Source: Diphasiastrum complanatum (taxonomy: Eukaryota > Streptophyta > Lycopodiopsida > Lycopodiales > Lycopodiaceae). Taken from it: a stretch of DNA of 64,000 bases. The stretch is from the NCBI GenBank assembly GCA_029204225.1, contig CM055095.1:77022471-77086470 (forward strand), read 5' to 3'. Positions within the stretch are counted from its first letter, which is position 1; each line of letters opens with the position of its first letter. Positions 1-11,613 of the stretch are shown piece after piece. The notes below the pieces were generated by a model. That model had not been told where the DNA came from, searched no databases, and saw nothing but the letters and a program-made list of their open reading frames with translations. The position numbers and the translations under genes were made by a program.

Positions 1-250
1 ATTGGACCTTACACTATCATAAAAGGAGTATTGTATAAACTAGGCCTTGATGCAGAGCTTCGACGATGTTTAGAAGTTGACAAAATACAGACTATTATAA
101 AAGGTCTACACTCAAAAGATGTTGGAGGACATTATGCTCTAAAAAACACTATAACCAAGACATTAAATGCAAAATACTAGTGGCCTACATGTATAAAGAT
201 GTTGCGGGGTACATTAAAAAATGTGAGCTTTTGAGCTACTGTATGACGAG
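1..250 (+). pseudogene. Ty3-gypsy integrase zinc-binding domain fragment
   Basis: The first ~180 bases translate to a peptide containing LRRCLEVDKIQTIIKGLHS and VGGHYALKNT. This is the usual layout of the gypsy integrase N-terminal zinc-binding region: an arginine-cysteine strand, a helix, then GGHYA or GGHFA. Reading continues toward a WPT-like stretch after a TAG and a frameshift near 178-200, so the copy is dead. The left end is cut by the window and no integrase catalytic core follows. Family assignment is fairly safe; the lineage is not known. Confidence 0.6.
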
Positions 251-316
251 TTGTAAGCTTTGATTCACTTTCTCATAGCTTTCTTCCTCTAATGTGAGCT
301 TCATTCTCGTTATACA

Positions 317-930
317 TTGTTCTGTTACCTGCTATTTTTGTGCTTTTGTGTTTTCTCTTTATTCTTTTTCAAGGAAAACATGACTTCATCCAGCGGTGAA
401 CCATCAGTGGTGAACTGGAAGGTTCACAGCTCGATCAATATGGATGCAATAAGAGCTATGGCAGAAGTATGTAGGTTGGGCGGCCTACTGAAACTTAATC
501 CATCAATCATATTGTCAGAATTATGTAACGAGTTTGTGGCTGGAATCAAGCAAATAACAGAGGACGACATCAAGGTTGTGGTAAGGGGAGCAGACTTGAT
601 GATCATAGAAGCAATTTATGCAGATGTACTTGGATTACCAATGGATGGGACTATCTCATCTTTATCTTGGACGAAGCCACTCTTTTTAAGGGTAACTTCT
701 TCCATTTGACAAAAGGCTATAATAATTGTTGATTCTGCTTTCCACAATCTTTGTCGCTTCGCAAATCAAGCAGTAATGACAAATATTGGTTACCTTGTTC
801 ACGCTCTCAAAGGTGAACTAGTTAACTTTTCTTCCATTGCATTCAAAGCCTTTCACTAGTCAGTAAAGCATGGCAAGTTCGGAGCATTGGGAGCTCAACT
901 TGGCCACTTATGCCATTTGGCAGAGTTCTA
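317..930 (+). pseudogene. Possible gypsy accessory-ORF remnant
   Basis: An open frame from 317 to 709 (130 codons; the more natural start is the ATG at 380, MTSSSGEP) is followed, after a stop and a frame change, by coding-like sequence with NIGYLVHALKGELVNF near 780-835. The order and spacing recall the accessory ORF of the gypsy elements at 38.2 kb and 63.5 kb, where a 'DGYLLEAI...' segment follows a similar alpha/beta segment, and it also lies downstream of integrase sequence. The likeness is weak and judged by eye. It could instead be an unrelated host fragment. Several stops show that it is not functional. Nothing recognisable follows to about 2,360. Confidence 0.3.
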
Positions 931-1449
931 TTTATGATAAATGGCACACAATTTCTCCCAAACCTTCTGTACAGGCTTTTCTACTCTGACTTGCCTAGCT
1001 AGTGTATCTCGCAGTCTCATGCATGGCATTGCACAATGCTTTCACTTCCTAGAAAAATCCCTTTGAGTGCGTTGGTTTCTACAAGGCTACAATTCCCCCA
1101 GCTTCATCTCCTTTTGCCTTCTCAAATTTCCCTCATTCACATGGCATCCTCTTTTCCCATTTATGACTCTTTCATCACTATCTCAACAGATGCCATTTCC
1201 ACGCATGAAAATTCCCCATTGAATCTCTCTGGGACTCTCGTCATTTGTTGTCATGGAGCCGATGATTCTATCTATGTAAAACATATGGACAGGTTTCTCA
1301 CTGTTAAAAATTTTCACTGACCCAATACTGATAGCATTTACAGTTTTGACTCTGGCCGAACTTTCTAACCATAGCTCTACTTGCAATGGAAGGTTGATGG
1401 ATACTCTTCTTACAACATTAGGTTAAGATGTACCATTTTAAATGAAAGT

Positions 1450-2361
1450 CTGGCTAACAATTGATAAAAATTCCCAATGATCTGAAGTTCTGAACATTCC
1501 CTGCTTCCAAAAATGTCAGTTTCAATCTGACATGTATCATCTATCTCAAGGAGGAGCTTCAAGGTCCGAGTGTATAATGTAATAATTCTTGGAATGGTAA
1601 AGTGCTTGTAGTGCCATCTTCGTTCTATGCCATCACCCCAAGAGAAGGGATGTTGGACTGAGGGGGTGGAGGTTGAGCTACTGTGGATTCAACATATACA
1701 TCTAGACCATCCACATCTTTGGTCGGAAACAACCGAGCAACAAATTTTTCCTATAAAATAAAGCTTCTAGATACACAAGCAGCAGGGAACGTGATTTTTT
1801 ATGTACAATGGACGGATCATCAAGCAAGTTAGATGGGTAATGAAGCCTTGGAACTTCATCGGATCTAGCCCTTGCCTACTGACTTTGATTGCTTCAATAG
1901 ATCCTTGGTAAGCTCTTGTTGGTAAATCAAGGTGCTTCTGATTTTATGCAATGACTAGAAAGCTTGAGCAAAAGAAGCATCCGTTGAGCATGACGCTCTC
2001 CCAAGTGAGGGGTCCAACGAAAGATGGCAGGCCATCTTTCCACATTATAGCATCAACTACAAATATTATAGATTGCTGCAGCAACCATATCAATCACACG
2101 CACATTCGTATACTCCCCTGACAATCCATTGGTGTACTTTTTTTGCCACTAGAGAGCCAAAACTCATATAAACAAGTGCATTGTGGGGCAAGCCAGAGGC
2201 CCTTCCTTTGCAATATGTGCTAAACTGCAGTTTAGGAAGCTTTTTGACCTTGCATTGCAAAGTCAATAATATTATGTGTTGAGATCAGTCAATGGAGTTT
2301 GTAAAAAAGTCACCGTTAAAGTATATTATGTGGTGGTGGTCTAAAATTTTAAGGTTGGAAC
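1450..2361. other. Unassigned sequence, no gene seen
   Basis: Short interrupted frames only. No splice-consistent exon, RNA gene or strong repeat was seen. It is probably decayed retrotransposon DNA between the gypsy remnant on the left and the copia-type LTR on the right. Confidence 0.3.
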
Positions 2362-3048
2362 TGTGAAGAATTGCCAAAAATTGGCAAATCTAGCTTGATA
2401 AAAAACCATGTAATATAATGTAAATTTTGTACATAAGTGGATTCCACACATGTGAGGCCAAGATGCCACGTGGCAACCCACTCCTAATGTAGGTTAGGTC
2501 AAGTCCATAGGGTTGGTCATGTCATTTTGGTAGTGATTCCTAGTTTATAGGACCTAAATCCTAAATTTAGGGTAAAAATTTGACCAACTAGCTATCTACC
2601 AAGCATGACTCTAGGAAATAGACTAGGGCTTCATTTTAGGTCAAGGAGAGTGAGTTAACTTCCTTATTACATGCTGGAAATCCACCTAACTTCAAGAAGG
2701 AAGTCGAATTTGCTATGTATTCCCTCTCTCCATAGTGAGAAGATAGAAAATTTTTGGAGCTCATTGGCAATCTCAAGCTAGTTCACTATGTACATTGAGT
2801 TTTTGTGATCCAAATGAAACCAAATCAATTTCTACTTGTTTCTCAGGTTGAAGGCCGTACTACAGACTGTAGTACACACGTGTGGGCTCGGATTTCAATG
2901 TTTATTAATGCTTTTGATTGTTAATGCTTGTTGTTTGTCAAATTGCCAATCTAGATCAACTTTTTTGTGTCTAGTTTTTTCATAGATCCAATCACTCTTG
3001 TGGATCTTTTGTAGATCCATTTATGGCCTAAAGTACAGTACTTTCACA
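2362..3048 (+). repeat. Old Ty1-copia-type LTR (687 bp)
   Basis: It starts TGTGAAGAATTGCC and ends TTTCACA, and it is 687 bp long against 682 bp for the young copia LTRs at 53.9 and 59.4 kb. Its first 50 bases share the ...ATCTAGCTTGA block with those LTRs. It carries the same module of GGCCGTAC followed by CACACGTGTG (2875-2884). The bases after it (3049-3066, TGTTGAGGGCTAAAG) look like a decayed initiator-tRNA primer site (TGGTATCAGAGCCTAAAG). No gag follows, so this is a solo or truncated LTR. The boundaries are inferred from the TG/CA ends and that alignment. Confidence 0.6.
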
Positions 3049-3066
3049 TGTTGAGGGCTAAAGTAA

Positions 3067-4880
3067 CATGCATCTATTGGCACCACAAACTCCTGCAAAG
3101 AACGCATGAGGCATAACCAAAAGCAACAATGCATGGGGCAAAAGCAAAAGCAAAAGCTTTTTTATTTAGTTGGCATATCTGTTTGACATGATGAACCAGC
3201 TTTTGCTTTTGGATTTCATTTTTAGGGTTTGGGATACTTTGTATGTTGTAATCAGTCTCACATGTTTCAATCATTCCTTTGAAACCTCACATTTCAGAGA
3301 TCTACTTCAGATCCCTTCTACTACACACTACTTTCATCAATTCCTACACAATAAATTGTGACATTCATTTTTTGCAATTGTGAATGTGCATCATGAAATT
3401 GTAATTATTATATCATGAAATAATACCACAAATACTTAATAATAAAATCGTTACTTTTAAAAAATGATTACAATATTGTGAATCTACTATTTTAAAAGTC
3501 ATGCATAGTTTTGTGACTATTGATTCTGAGTTTGTGAAATGATAAATACTCAAATATAGAAATAATTATGATGATTTGTAAAGTTATAAAATGACTAAAT
3601 AGTTTTCATCCATTTTTAGTAGATGGTCATTTCTCATGTCAAAAAGTTACAAATTTCAAAATATCACATAAATAGCAAGGCCTTTGTGATATGCCACAAT
3701 GTTCTTGCTTTAAATGTGTCTTATAGAAGAAATGAGAGCATGGAAATGCATGTTTTTGTAAAAATAATAGACTACATGTTCATTTTTGTATTTGATAAAA
3801 TAGTGTTTATAGGGAGGTGATGTAATAACATTATCGATTTCTGTTAATCACACATGTAATATTTTGGCGAATGATCTGACCAATAAGTGGATGTAAATCC
3901 AAATAAATTCCTTGAATTTTGTATATTTGCCCATACATGATCCAATTGTGTGCCATATATAGTTGTTACTTGTTGGAAGGATAGGTGTATATCACATGAG
4001 AGATTCAAGTTTTTAAAAAAAATTGTTTATGCTCAATGCATCCACATTCATATCACCGATTATATCAATTTGTGATGTAATCGTTGTATTACAACAGCTA
4101 CAAATAATTTACAAATTCTCTATTATCTATGTGCATTGTTTATGTTCGAACGGTCTTGCCTAATTATCTCTTTCTTTATCTGATACTCTTCTTCCATAAT
4201 TAATGCAAAGTATCTATCAAAGAATGCATGGCTGTCATAGCGCCTAACTATTCGGACTCTTCATAGTTGTCTACAACACCTACCAAGATATTTTGCTAAG
4301 TTAAACAAATATCATCCTTTTCCCTCGTTGGGGAGAACTGCCACTGCGTCATCGAACACTATTCCCAACATTTTGAAAGGTGGATATGTACTTTTCTTGG
4401 TGAAAGGTGTGAAACATAAGCACCTTTCATTATTAAGGATTTCACAAGACTTGAAGGGTGCTATAAGGACGTCAAGGTTAATTACCTTTGAGTTGGAAAG
4501 GCTAAACTAAAAATGCATTTCTACGGACAAGAAAATTGTCTATGAACGTTGGGAAGACTTCAAAACACAAGCCTGCGCAAGTTAGCCATACTAGTCAAAT
4601 AAATGGTGAGCAGCATTGGAAACTCGAAAAATGGCTTCCAAAAGTTGTCAATTTTCATTTCTCTATGCCTTGCTCCTAATTGTATTGGTCTTTATCTATG
4701 GATAAAATAAAGTAGCCCCCCATTGTCAAAGCTTCAATCCATTCATGTCAGTGTTGGGAAAAGAATTTTGCTCCCAAGAGTAATTGCTTATGCTTAAAAA
4801 ATAAGGGTTTATTGAATATGCATGCTTATCATCATTTCGTAAGTTGCTATTGGCGAGAGTTGAAATATATATAATTATTC
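3067..4880. other. AT-rich sequence, no gene seen
   Basis: Very AT-rich, with only short frames on both strands. It contains a small CAAAAG triplication near 3136-3155. I see no coding exon, RNA gene or transposon end. Confidence 0.3.
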
Positions 4881-4881
4881 C

Positions 4882-5055
4882 ACGATATATGATTACTCTA
4901 CAATTGAAGTAAATTGTAGGTCATCTTTGGAGTTTTCTTAGTGAAGAGGAGGAAAGTGTTGTTTCGATATATGATTAATCCACAATTGAAGTATTTTGTC
5001 GATCATTCTTGGAGTTTTCTTAGTGTGAGAAGTGAAGAGGAGGAAAGCGTTGTTT
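4882..5055. repeat. Imperfect tandem duplication, ~87-bp unit x2
   Basis: Two adjacent copies share CGATATATGATTA, CAATTGAAGTA, GGAGTTTTCTTAGTG and GAAGAGGAGGAAAG, in the same order and orientation. The second copy has a short insertion. There is no coding capacity. Confidence 0.65.
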
Positions 5056-5159
5056 CACATTATTATGTATGTTGTTGGCAAGCACTGTACATTGCCTACT
5101 CATATAGGATATGATGCTTATTGATAGGTTGTGAATAATCTAATGTGCTTCAAACTTCT

Positions 5160-5755
5160 ATATTAGGGAAGGTCTTGAATTTTAGATCTTTATATATTTC
5201 CTTGTTGTATGTCTTATATTCTATGCATCTAGCTATTTTGTAGAGAATATTCCTATATTCTAGGAGACTAGGTCTTTGAATTTTAGCCATATTCTAGAAA
5301 GTCAACTTTGAATAAGGATCAAGGATGGATCAAATGGATAGATCTGAATGATGTGACACTCTCCACACGTGTGGACCTGCTGGACTGTACCAGACTCGTG
5401 GATGTACTTGATCCATAAAAGGATCATCATTTTGCTAATGAGATTGATGAGACTTTTGCATTCTACAACTTTGCGAGATTTCTAGTCAATAGAATTGTGA
5501 TTTTATTGAATGATTGCTATCAAGAACCTACGTACTTGTTGTTTCAGGTGCAGGCCGTACAGTGGACAGTACTCCACACGTGTGAGGCCGCTCTCACTTG
5601 TTTATGAAGATTTGATCCATTGCTCTTGCTTAAATCTAAGTGTAGTGAATCTAGATCAAGATCTAAAGTGTAGAACTTGATAGATCCATTGATTAAGCAA
5701 CCAACTCTCTATGATTGTTAAGTACAATCATTGATGTCCTAAAACTGAAATTTTA
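5160..5755 (+). repeat. Second old copia-type LTR-like segment
   Basis: It contains a 12-bp palindrome CCACACGTGTGG (5363-5374), and then the module CAGGCCGTAC...AGTACTCCACACGTGTGAGGCC with CACACGTGTG at 5575-5584. The arrangement is close to that in the LTRs at 2362-3048 and 53882-54563, and the right part shares repeated 'AGATCC' and 'CTAGATCAAG' words with the first. Exact ends are not clear and no primer site or gag follows. Ends given are approximate. Confidence 0.4.
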
Positions 5756-5832
5756 TCAGTTATGCCCTTGGTGTACTGAATTTTCGAACAACATATGACT
5801 GTTGTTCTACTTTACGGCATCTTCAAGAACTT

Positions 5833-6120
5833 ATGTTCAGAGCAATATCTGCATCATCTGGCCTCTTCCCCAGCAGATTCTTGTTTCTTCAGCTTGTACG
5901 CAGGTTCGGGCTTGCCATTGCTGAGAAATATCTAAACGTCAAGTATGTTAGCGACTGTCAAAGCATGGATCTTTAGCTCAGGATTGATGGGAAAAAGATG
6001 AGTTCAAGTGATACTTGCCATAAACGAGGACATGCACAGTGGCATGAGCAGATGGTTGATTACAAAGATACAGTTTTCGCTTCACTGCATTACCGATTCA
6101 CAAACTTGAGTATCTTTTAA
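5833..6120 (+). pseudogene. Unrecognised ORF of 95 codons with one internal stop
   Basis: A frame opens at the ATG at 5833 and runs to the TAA at 6118-6120, broken only by one TAG at 5974-5976 (codon 48). The first half reads MFRAISASSGLFPSRFLFLQ and continues with basic and hydrophobic residues. The second half contains IDGKKMSSSD and HAQWHEQMVDYKDTVFAS, which has the composition of real protein rather than random translation. I do not recognise the family. No splice sites that would remove the stop were obvious. It may be a decayed host exon or a transposon fragment. Confidence 0.3.
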
Positions 6121-7076
6121 CAATTTTGAGAAACTATAGCGTGTTCATAGACATCGCTTATTGTCAACACAACCAATTCTTTGAACTAAACTAGTCTGAT
6201 AAACAGAGCTTGAAGACGAGAAAAGAAGGACAAGTTTATGTCATCAAAACAACCTTGAAAAGCCAAAAATTACATGGCCATAATATTTGCTTCATTCTTA
6301 GCAGTAAAATGACAAGAAGGTGACCAAAGAGCTTGGACAAGTTGAAGCCCTCTACGTAGAATAATTGTCAAAGCTATGTTTCTCTTCTCGTTTTGAGATA
6401 CGCTACTTGTACGCTCCAGATTTGTTCTCCCACAGCGAAGGACAAAATTTAGATGTCTCCTGGTTTTGAGATATGCTCCTCCAAAGGTAGCTAGATTTAG
6501 AATAAGTAGCAGACAACGTTTCGAGAAATATTTCCAATAATCAAGTTGATAACCCCATATACAACTGGCTGCTGGGACTGGAGGCTGAGAGTGAAGTTGG
6601 ACATGACAAACAGTCAGAAAACGTCAATTAGATGTCAACAAGTTAAAAAACAATATAAAAGTACAATTCAGAAAAAAAAAACACTTTCTTATGAACTGAT
6701 AAATCTGGACAATTATTTTTTTCTCTGTGTGGCTTTCACGGTAATCACTCATACTTAATAGAACGCAGATCGTGGTGTGGCGTTATAGCTTTCTTTGCAA
6801 TTCCGGTGTCTTTCTAGGCAAAGTTCAAAGAACACGAGGAAGATCGACTGAATGGATAAGTGAAACTTTTCTCACCCATGACAAATTTTCCTGTCAGCTG
6901 GGGATCATTCCCAAATTGCACCTTGGCAGTTCCCATTTCTGGACTAGTATCAGGAATATAATGCATTCTTGACTGCTCGTGAGTTGGTGCTGATAGCTCG
7001 GCATGAGAGGAGAGACCCACGAGGGGCCCTGTTAATAACAGGTTTCTTCTCTTTCTGTTGTCTACCTCGCAGCCAG
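6121..7076. other. Unassigned sequence with short frames
   Basis: Short frames on both strands overlap each other, which suggests shadows rather than genes. No family was recognised and no repeat end was seen. Confidence 0.3.
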
Positions 7077-7080
7077 CTTT

Positions 7081-7420
7081 TACAGGATGATGTTGGTGCA
7101 CCATCCCCCTCAAGTACAGACTTGTTTTTTCTGAGCCTAGGCAAGTCTTTCAAAGCTGCTGCCGAATTCGAGTGTGATCGATCAGAACATATACCTTGAC
7201 TCTATGGTTGGGGCTTCTAGATTGAAGGTATAATTTGAATCTGAGAAGGTCGAAGGATGATGCTGGTGCACCATCCCCCTCAAGTACAGAGTTGTTTTCT
7301 CTCACTAGGCAAGTCTTTCAAAGCTGCTGCCGCATTCAAGTGTGATTGATCAGAACATATACCTTAACTCTATGGTTGGGGATTCTAGATTGAAGGTATG
7401 ATTTGGATCTGCGTGAAGGC
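7081..7420. repeat. Tandem duplication, ~170-bp unit x2
   Basis: The unit at about 7081-7256 recurs at about 7257-7420. Shared blocks are GGTGCACCATCCCCCTCAAG, GGCAAGTCTTTCAAAGCTGC, GATCAGAACATATACCTT and CTCTATGGTTGGGG, in the same order. The copies differ by scattered substitutions and small indels. The duplication lies just 3' of the minus-strand candidate gene at 7.8-8.4 kb and may be part of its 3' region. Confidence 0.75.
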
Positions 7421-7784
7421 CTTGCAACTGAAGTAGCTATGGACCCTGCCTTCGGATTGCGAGATTGATGGAGAAACTGAGGATTATCCCTTACCTTCTC
7501 CCTATCCTGCATAGGGGAGCACCTTCCCGTGAGAAAATCCAGAAGGCCTCTCCTGCCATTGTGCTTCAAAGGATTGGAGGATTTCTTGTGGGTTTCTGTG
7601 GCTAATAAACGAGGAGGCGGCTTTAAAGACAGATTGTGAGCCTGAAGATTCAAATTGTAACAAGACTTAGGCTTGCCCAAAGCCTCCTCCCCACTTGAAA
7701 GGCACTGCTGCCAAGCTCTTGAAAGCAAATTCAGCACTTTCTGTCTCGGATGAAGGCGCCACAAGCTCCATACAGCCATTGCTC

Positions 7785-8405
7785 TCAACTGTATAGATAA
7801 TCACCCGCCACAGAATTGGCAGCTTCCAGAAACTTACTCCATGTATAAGCTCCTCTCATGCCACGTTGGATTTCTGCAAGAGATACAATCGGCCCGCTTG
7901 CATTTGAAGATGATAGTACTGGAAGGCGAAGACGGCGGCTGTTGTAGATCTTCATATCACGCATGTTTAACTGCTTTGAACTGCTGCAAACGTCATTGTA
8001 GTAAGCAGAAATGTATTTCTCCTGCTTTACCCTGCAACATCTAATGAGTATCAACAGAAATACATATCTCCACGTATGATCCGAAACTAGACGTTGTCTG
8101 CATTTGAAAGCAGGCAAAATAGATTGGAAAGAGGAAATTCCTACCTGTGATGCTCCGATGGACTGATAGCTGTCTTTTCGGACCATGCCACTATGTAGGG
8201 ATGACATTTGCACAGCAGAAGAAGTTTCCGCTGCACAAGAATCAGAAGACAAGACAGGAACTCCACAAAAGCGAAGGCCAGGGCTAGAATCAGCATTCGA
8301 GCAGCATGCCATCACAGCCCACGTCCATGCAAGAATGTGATCTTGGAACTGAATCCTGAATCCACAGTGTACTGTGAAACCTCTAGAATATTCAGGTGGC
8401 AGCAT
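7785..8405 (-). CDS. Unrecognised minus-strand candidate gene or gene fragment
   Basis: A minus-strand frame runs from the ATG at 8405 down to a stop at 7785. It is open without splicing (206 aa). A clean GT-AG intron can also be drawn: donor CAG|GTAGGA ending exon 1 at 8145, acceptor AAAGCAG|GAG starting exon 2 at 8021. This 123-nt intron keeps phase and gives 165 aa. Exon 1 is rich in Ser and Cys (VPVLSSDSCAAETSSAVQ). Exon 2 contains EKYISAYYNDVC and EIQRGMRGAYTWSKFLEAAN, which look like genuine protein. I do not recognise the family and assign no function. A further open stretch continues on the same strand to 7336 in another frame, so more exons or a frameshift are possible. Residue quality favours a host gene or a recent pseudogene. 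Confidence 0.35.
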   Translation of the reverse strand: MLPPEYSRGFTVHCGFRIQFQDHILAWTWAVMACCSNADSSPGLRFCGVPVLSSDSCAAETSSAVQMSSLHSGMVRKDSYQSIGASQVGISSFQSILPAFKCRQRLVSDHTWRYVFLLILIRCCRVKQEKYISAYYNDVCSSSKQLNMRDMKIYNSRRLRLPVLSSSNASGPIVSLAEIQRGMRGAYTWSKFLEAANSVAGDYLYS

Positions 8406-11209
8406 TAGATTAGATTTTAATCCCTGAAATAAAAATCAAACGCAAATCAACCAAGTATAATAATACTATTTTTTAAGATATAATAAAGTAAAAAGAAACC
8501 TAGAAAAAATAGATAACTCAATTAAAAAAACCAAATGTCAAGCTCACAAAATCTGAAAATTAAAAAAAAACAACATCTTTCCTAATTCGTGTGAACTAAA
8601 GCCAAAATACAAGCGTGTCAAAGTTTCATATGATTGCTAAGTCCTTGCGAAGCAAGGCAGGGCCAAAAAGGAATGAACAAAACAGGAACACAATTAGCAT
8701 GGAAACAACTATCTGAAATTTTCAATAAAACTTCAGGCGATTCTACTAAATTATTGCTGCTTAAAATATGAAGCCTCTACCAATCAGTTGACATGGATTA
8801 TTTCAACAAATGATGAGTTTTGAACCTCAGTTTTGGCAAAAGTAGATGGAGCAGAGAAATCTGCAAACTCGCATATGCAGGCCCCTATATATTTGCACTT
8901 ACCAAGCAAGCTTTAATGCTTGTGAATCTGTATAAAGAAGGACATAGACTAGATACTATGATAAGCATGATGTAGAAAAACTAAATCAAAGTCCACAGGA
9001 GCAATTATTGCAGCATCAAGTTTGTATGCACAAGTATATTGGATGCTCACAAACGAACCAGAGAAAGCGTTCCTAGAAACCAAAGCAAACATTTTACCGA
9101 TTCAACAAACGCATGAACAGAGTGAAAGGGTGCAGCAGTACAATATGAAAGAATAAACGTGCAAAGTTTTAGTTTGATGACCAATAGTTGCCGAAACTTT
9201 TCTACATATATCAATCAACTCGTCCAAAGCAAATTTATTTTGCGATAAAAATTTGACTTCAAAAGACCTTCAATTCATTCATGAGGGGAACAAGAATTTC
9301 ACTTTTAACGGTCACTCACTTGAGCTTATTGTGACCAGATTGGCTAAGGAGCACCCTAAGCATGCAAGTGTTGGGGTATGAGAATTGCTTTGTTTTCACA
9401 GGCTTCAATGGAATAGCCTATATGATTTGTTTCTTCCTAAGTCTACTTATCTACCATGGCAGGTCAAAGTTTAAAGTCAATTCTCAGTTGATAGGGATTC
9501 GATAGGGGGCCGATAGTCAGACCCTTAAGTAGGTCGATCATACGCTCCCGTTTTAAGGGCACAAATCTATAAGGCAAATCTGACTTTTAAAGCACATTTA
9601 GGCTGCCAATGATGATTAGCTTTTGTAGACAGCCAAAATATGGACGATATTCAGGTGATCGATAGGCAATATAAATTTGATAAAAATATCGATCGATGGA
9701 GAATCTATAGATAAGTTGATACACTGTACAATAGGAGCAGTATTGTCGATTAATTTACAAAAGTTTCTCTTTAAAAACAATTCATTTATTGCAATTTCCA
9801 TCAAATTAAGGTTTCGAATGTATGCCCTAGAACTATAGACACCTTTTCAGTAACAGTTTTGCATTAAGAAAAAAAATTTGGATTAATAATTAAGAGAAGA
9901 CCCAATTGAAGCTTAGAACATGCCCTCATTAATTTAGGTCACCTTCATATTGCATTGAATTTTTAGACAGGATGATGCAATAAAACTCCTCATTTGGGCC
10001 TGACTTGTTGCATTAGGGAAAGCATCTTATCCTGACATGAAGCCATGTAAAAATGTGTCTCTAAGATATGTCTAGATTCTGTAAAAATTCTTTGATTTGT
10101 ATCTGGCCAACCCAAAATGGCTCTTGAGATTAAGATTTATGTTCGCTCTATCGGAAAAGAGCAATAGGTGATAAGTCCATCATAGAATTATGCACCATAG
10201 AGTTGAATAATGTTATGCACTGTGCTTAAGATAGCATCTAATTAGCTCCGATAAGTCTCCACCAAGTAGGTCTTAGCATTAAAGATGCAAGAAAAAAATA
10301 GAAAGTGGTATAGCTATGACGTTCTGGGGCCCTGCCTTAGATGTGCAGTGAGCCCGCAGAGAGTCATTCATTGATTCTTTGCCAAGCAAAGTCGATTTCA
10401 GGCAGTAGACTCTTCAAGGTATATATCAGTAAAATGATTCACAAACAAGCTTGCATGATTGTTGTCTTGACTGCATGTAGTCCTATAATGAAGAAAGCTT
10501 GATCTGTAGTCCACAGCATATTCTGTAAAAAGTTAGTAACTTGTGCCTTTATAATGAATAGCTACATAGGCCATAGTTCTGCATTCAATGACGTATAATA
10601 GCAACAACAATTTTAATTCTTGCAGTCAAAACTCATATTTGTACTTAAGCAAGGCAGCATATGGCATGTATAAATATTTCCGTTAGATAGAGATTTAAGA
10701 ATCCATTGTTGTAGGACAAAGGAAATTCAAAATTCGGCATGAAGAACTATGATATTCCAGCAGCCTTGATTAGCGTAGATTTCTGAGTTGAACACACAGG
10801 TTAACATTATAATCTTTGAAAATTGCATTTACGCTGCCATTGCCGGATATATGTAGCAGTAAAATTTTCTTGCTGCAGCCAGCATTCATTGTCAACTTGC
10901 TAGTGCTTGTTTTTTTGTCATAGTGGTTACGGTCAATTATGTTTAATACAATCATAATGGATCATGAGCAGGCTTCATAGACAATTGATATAAATTCAGC
11001 ATTCAACCATATACTACATTTCAGTAGGAAGCCCTTGAACTTTGAAGTATAGTCTGAATCTTTGTTTCTGTGGTTCAGATTAGAATTTGAGGAACAACAA
11101 TGGAAGATAATTTTGTCGAAAGGACTGGTGTGGCATGCATACTTTCTTGAGGTCCCATTGTGCCACCCTCAATAGATTATACTGTCAAGATTCCATAGAA
11201 GAGTCTCTC
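8406..11209. other. Unassigned intergenic sequence
   Basis: AT-rich, with no recognised gene. One short coding-like stretch on the plus strand at about 9245-9378 reads FIHEGNKNFTFNGHSLELIV and then LAKEHPKHASVGV before a stop. It may be a decayed exon, but its family is unknown to me. The rest holds no repeat ends or RNA genes that I can support. Confidence 0.3.
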
Positions 11210-11611
11210 GCAGATCCTGGAAGATAAACTCAACTCCATGGCAACTCAACTTGCAGTAGAGAAGGAAGAACGACGGCTGCTCAAAGTCTGGAATGTATAG
11301 GTTCAATTTAATGAGGAGAAAGAATAAGTTTTGAATTTACAGGTTCAACTAAGGAGAAAGTGAATATGAGACAAACTCCTACTAGAGTTGTTCCATTCCA
11401 ACTAGTTTGCCTGCACGAACAGCTCTGGTAGGAGTTTTTCTCATATTCACTTTCTCCTCATCAAGTTGAACCTGTAAATTCAAAACTTGTTCTTCCTCCT
11501 CGTCAAATTGAACCTATAAACTCGAGATTTGGAGCATCCCTTGTTCCTTCTCTGCAACAAGTTGAGTTGCCATGGAATTGAGTTTGTCTTGGATGGTTTC
11601 CAAGATCTGCA
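11210..11611. repeat. Long imperfect inverted repeat (hairpin-forming)
   Basis: The left arm (about 11210-11382) and right arm (about 11428-11611) are reverse complements with scattered mismatches, separated by ~45 bases. Matching blocks include CTCCATGGCAACTCAACTTG, TTTTGAATTTACAGGTTCAA and GGAGAAAGTGAATATGAG in the left arm, each found reversed in the right arm. Read on the minus strand, the right arm codes for a heptad-like peptide (DKLNSMATQLVAEKE, then LNLQVQLDEEKVNM) with one stop, so the source seems to have been a coiled-coil coding exon. A transcript across it could fold into a stem of roughly 170 bp. Confidence 0.8.
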
Positions 11612-11613
11612 AG

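Noticed and set aside
1036-1320. 94-codon plus-strand frame
   Set aside because: No recognisable domain, and the opposite strand is also open over part of it. Probably decayed transposon sequence.
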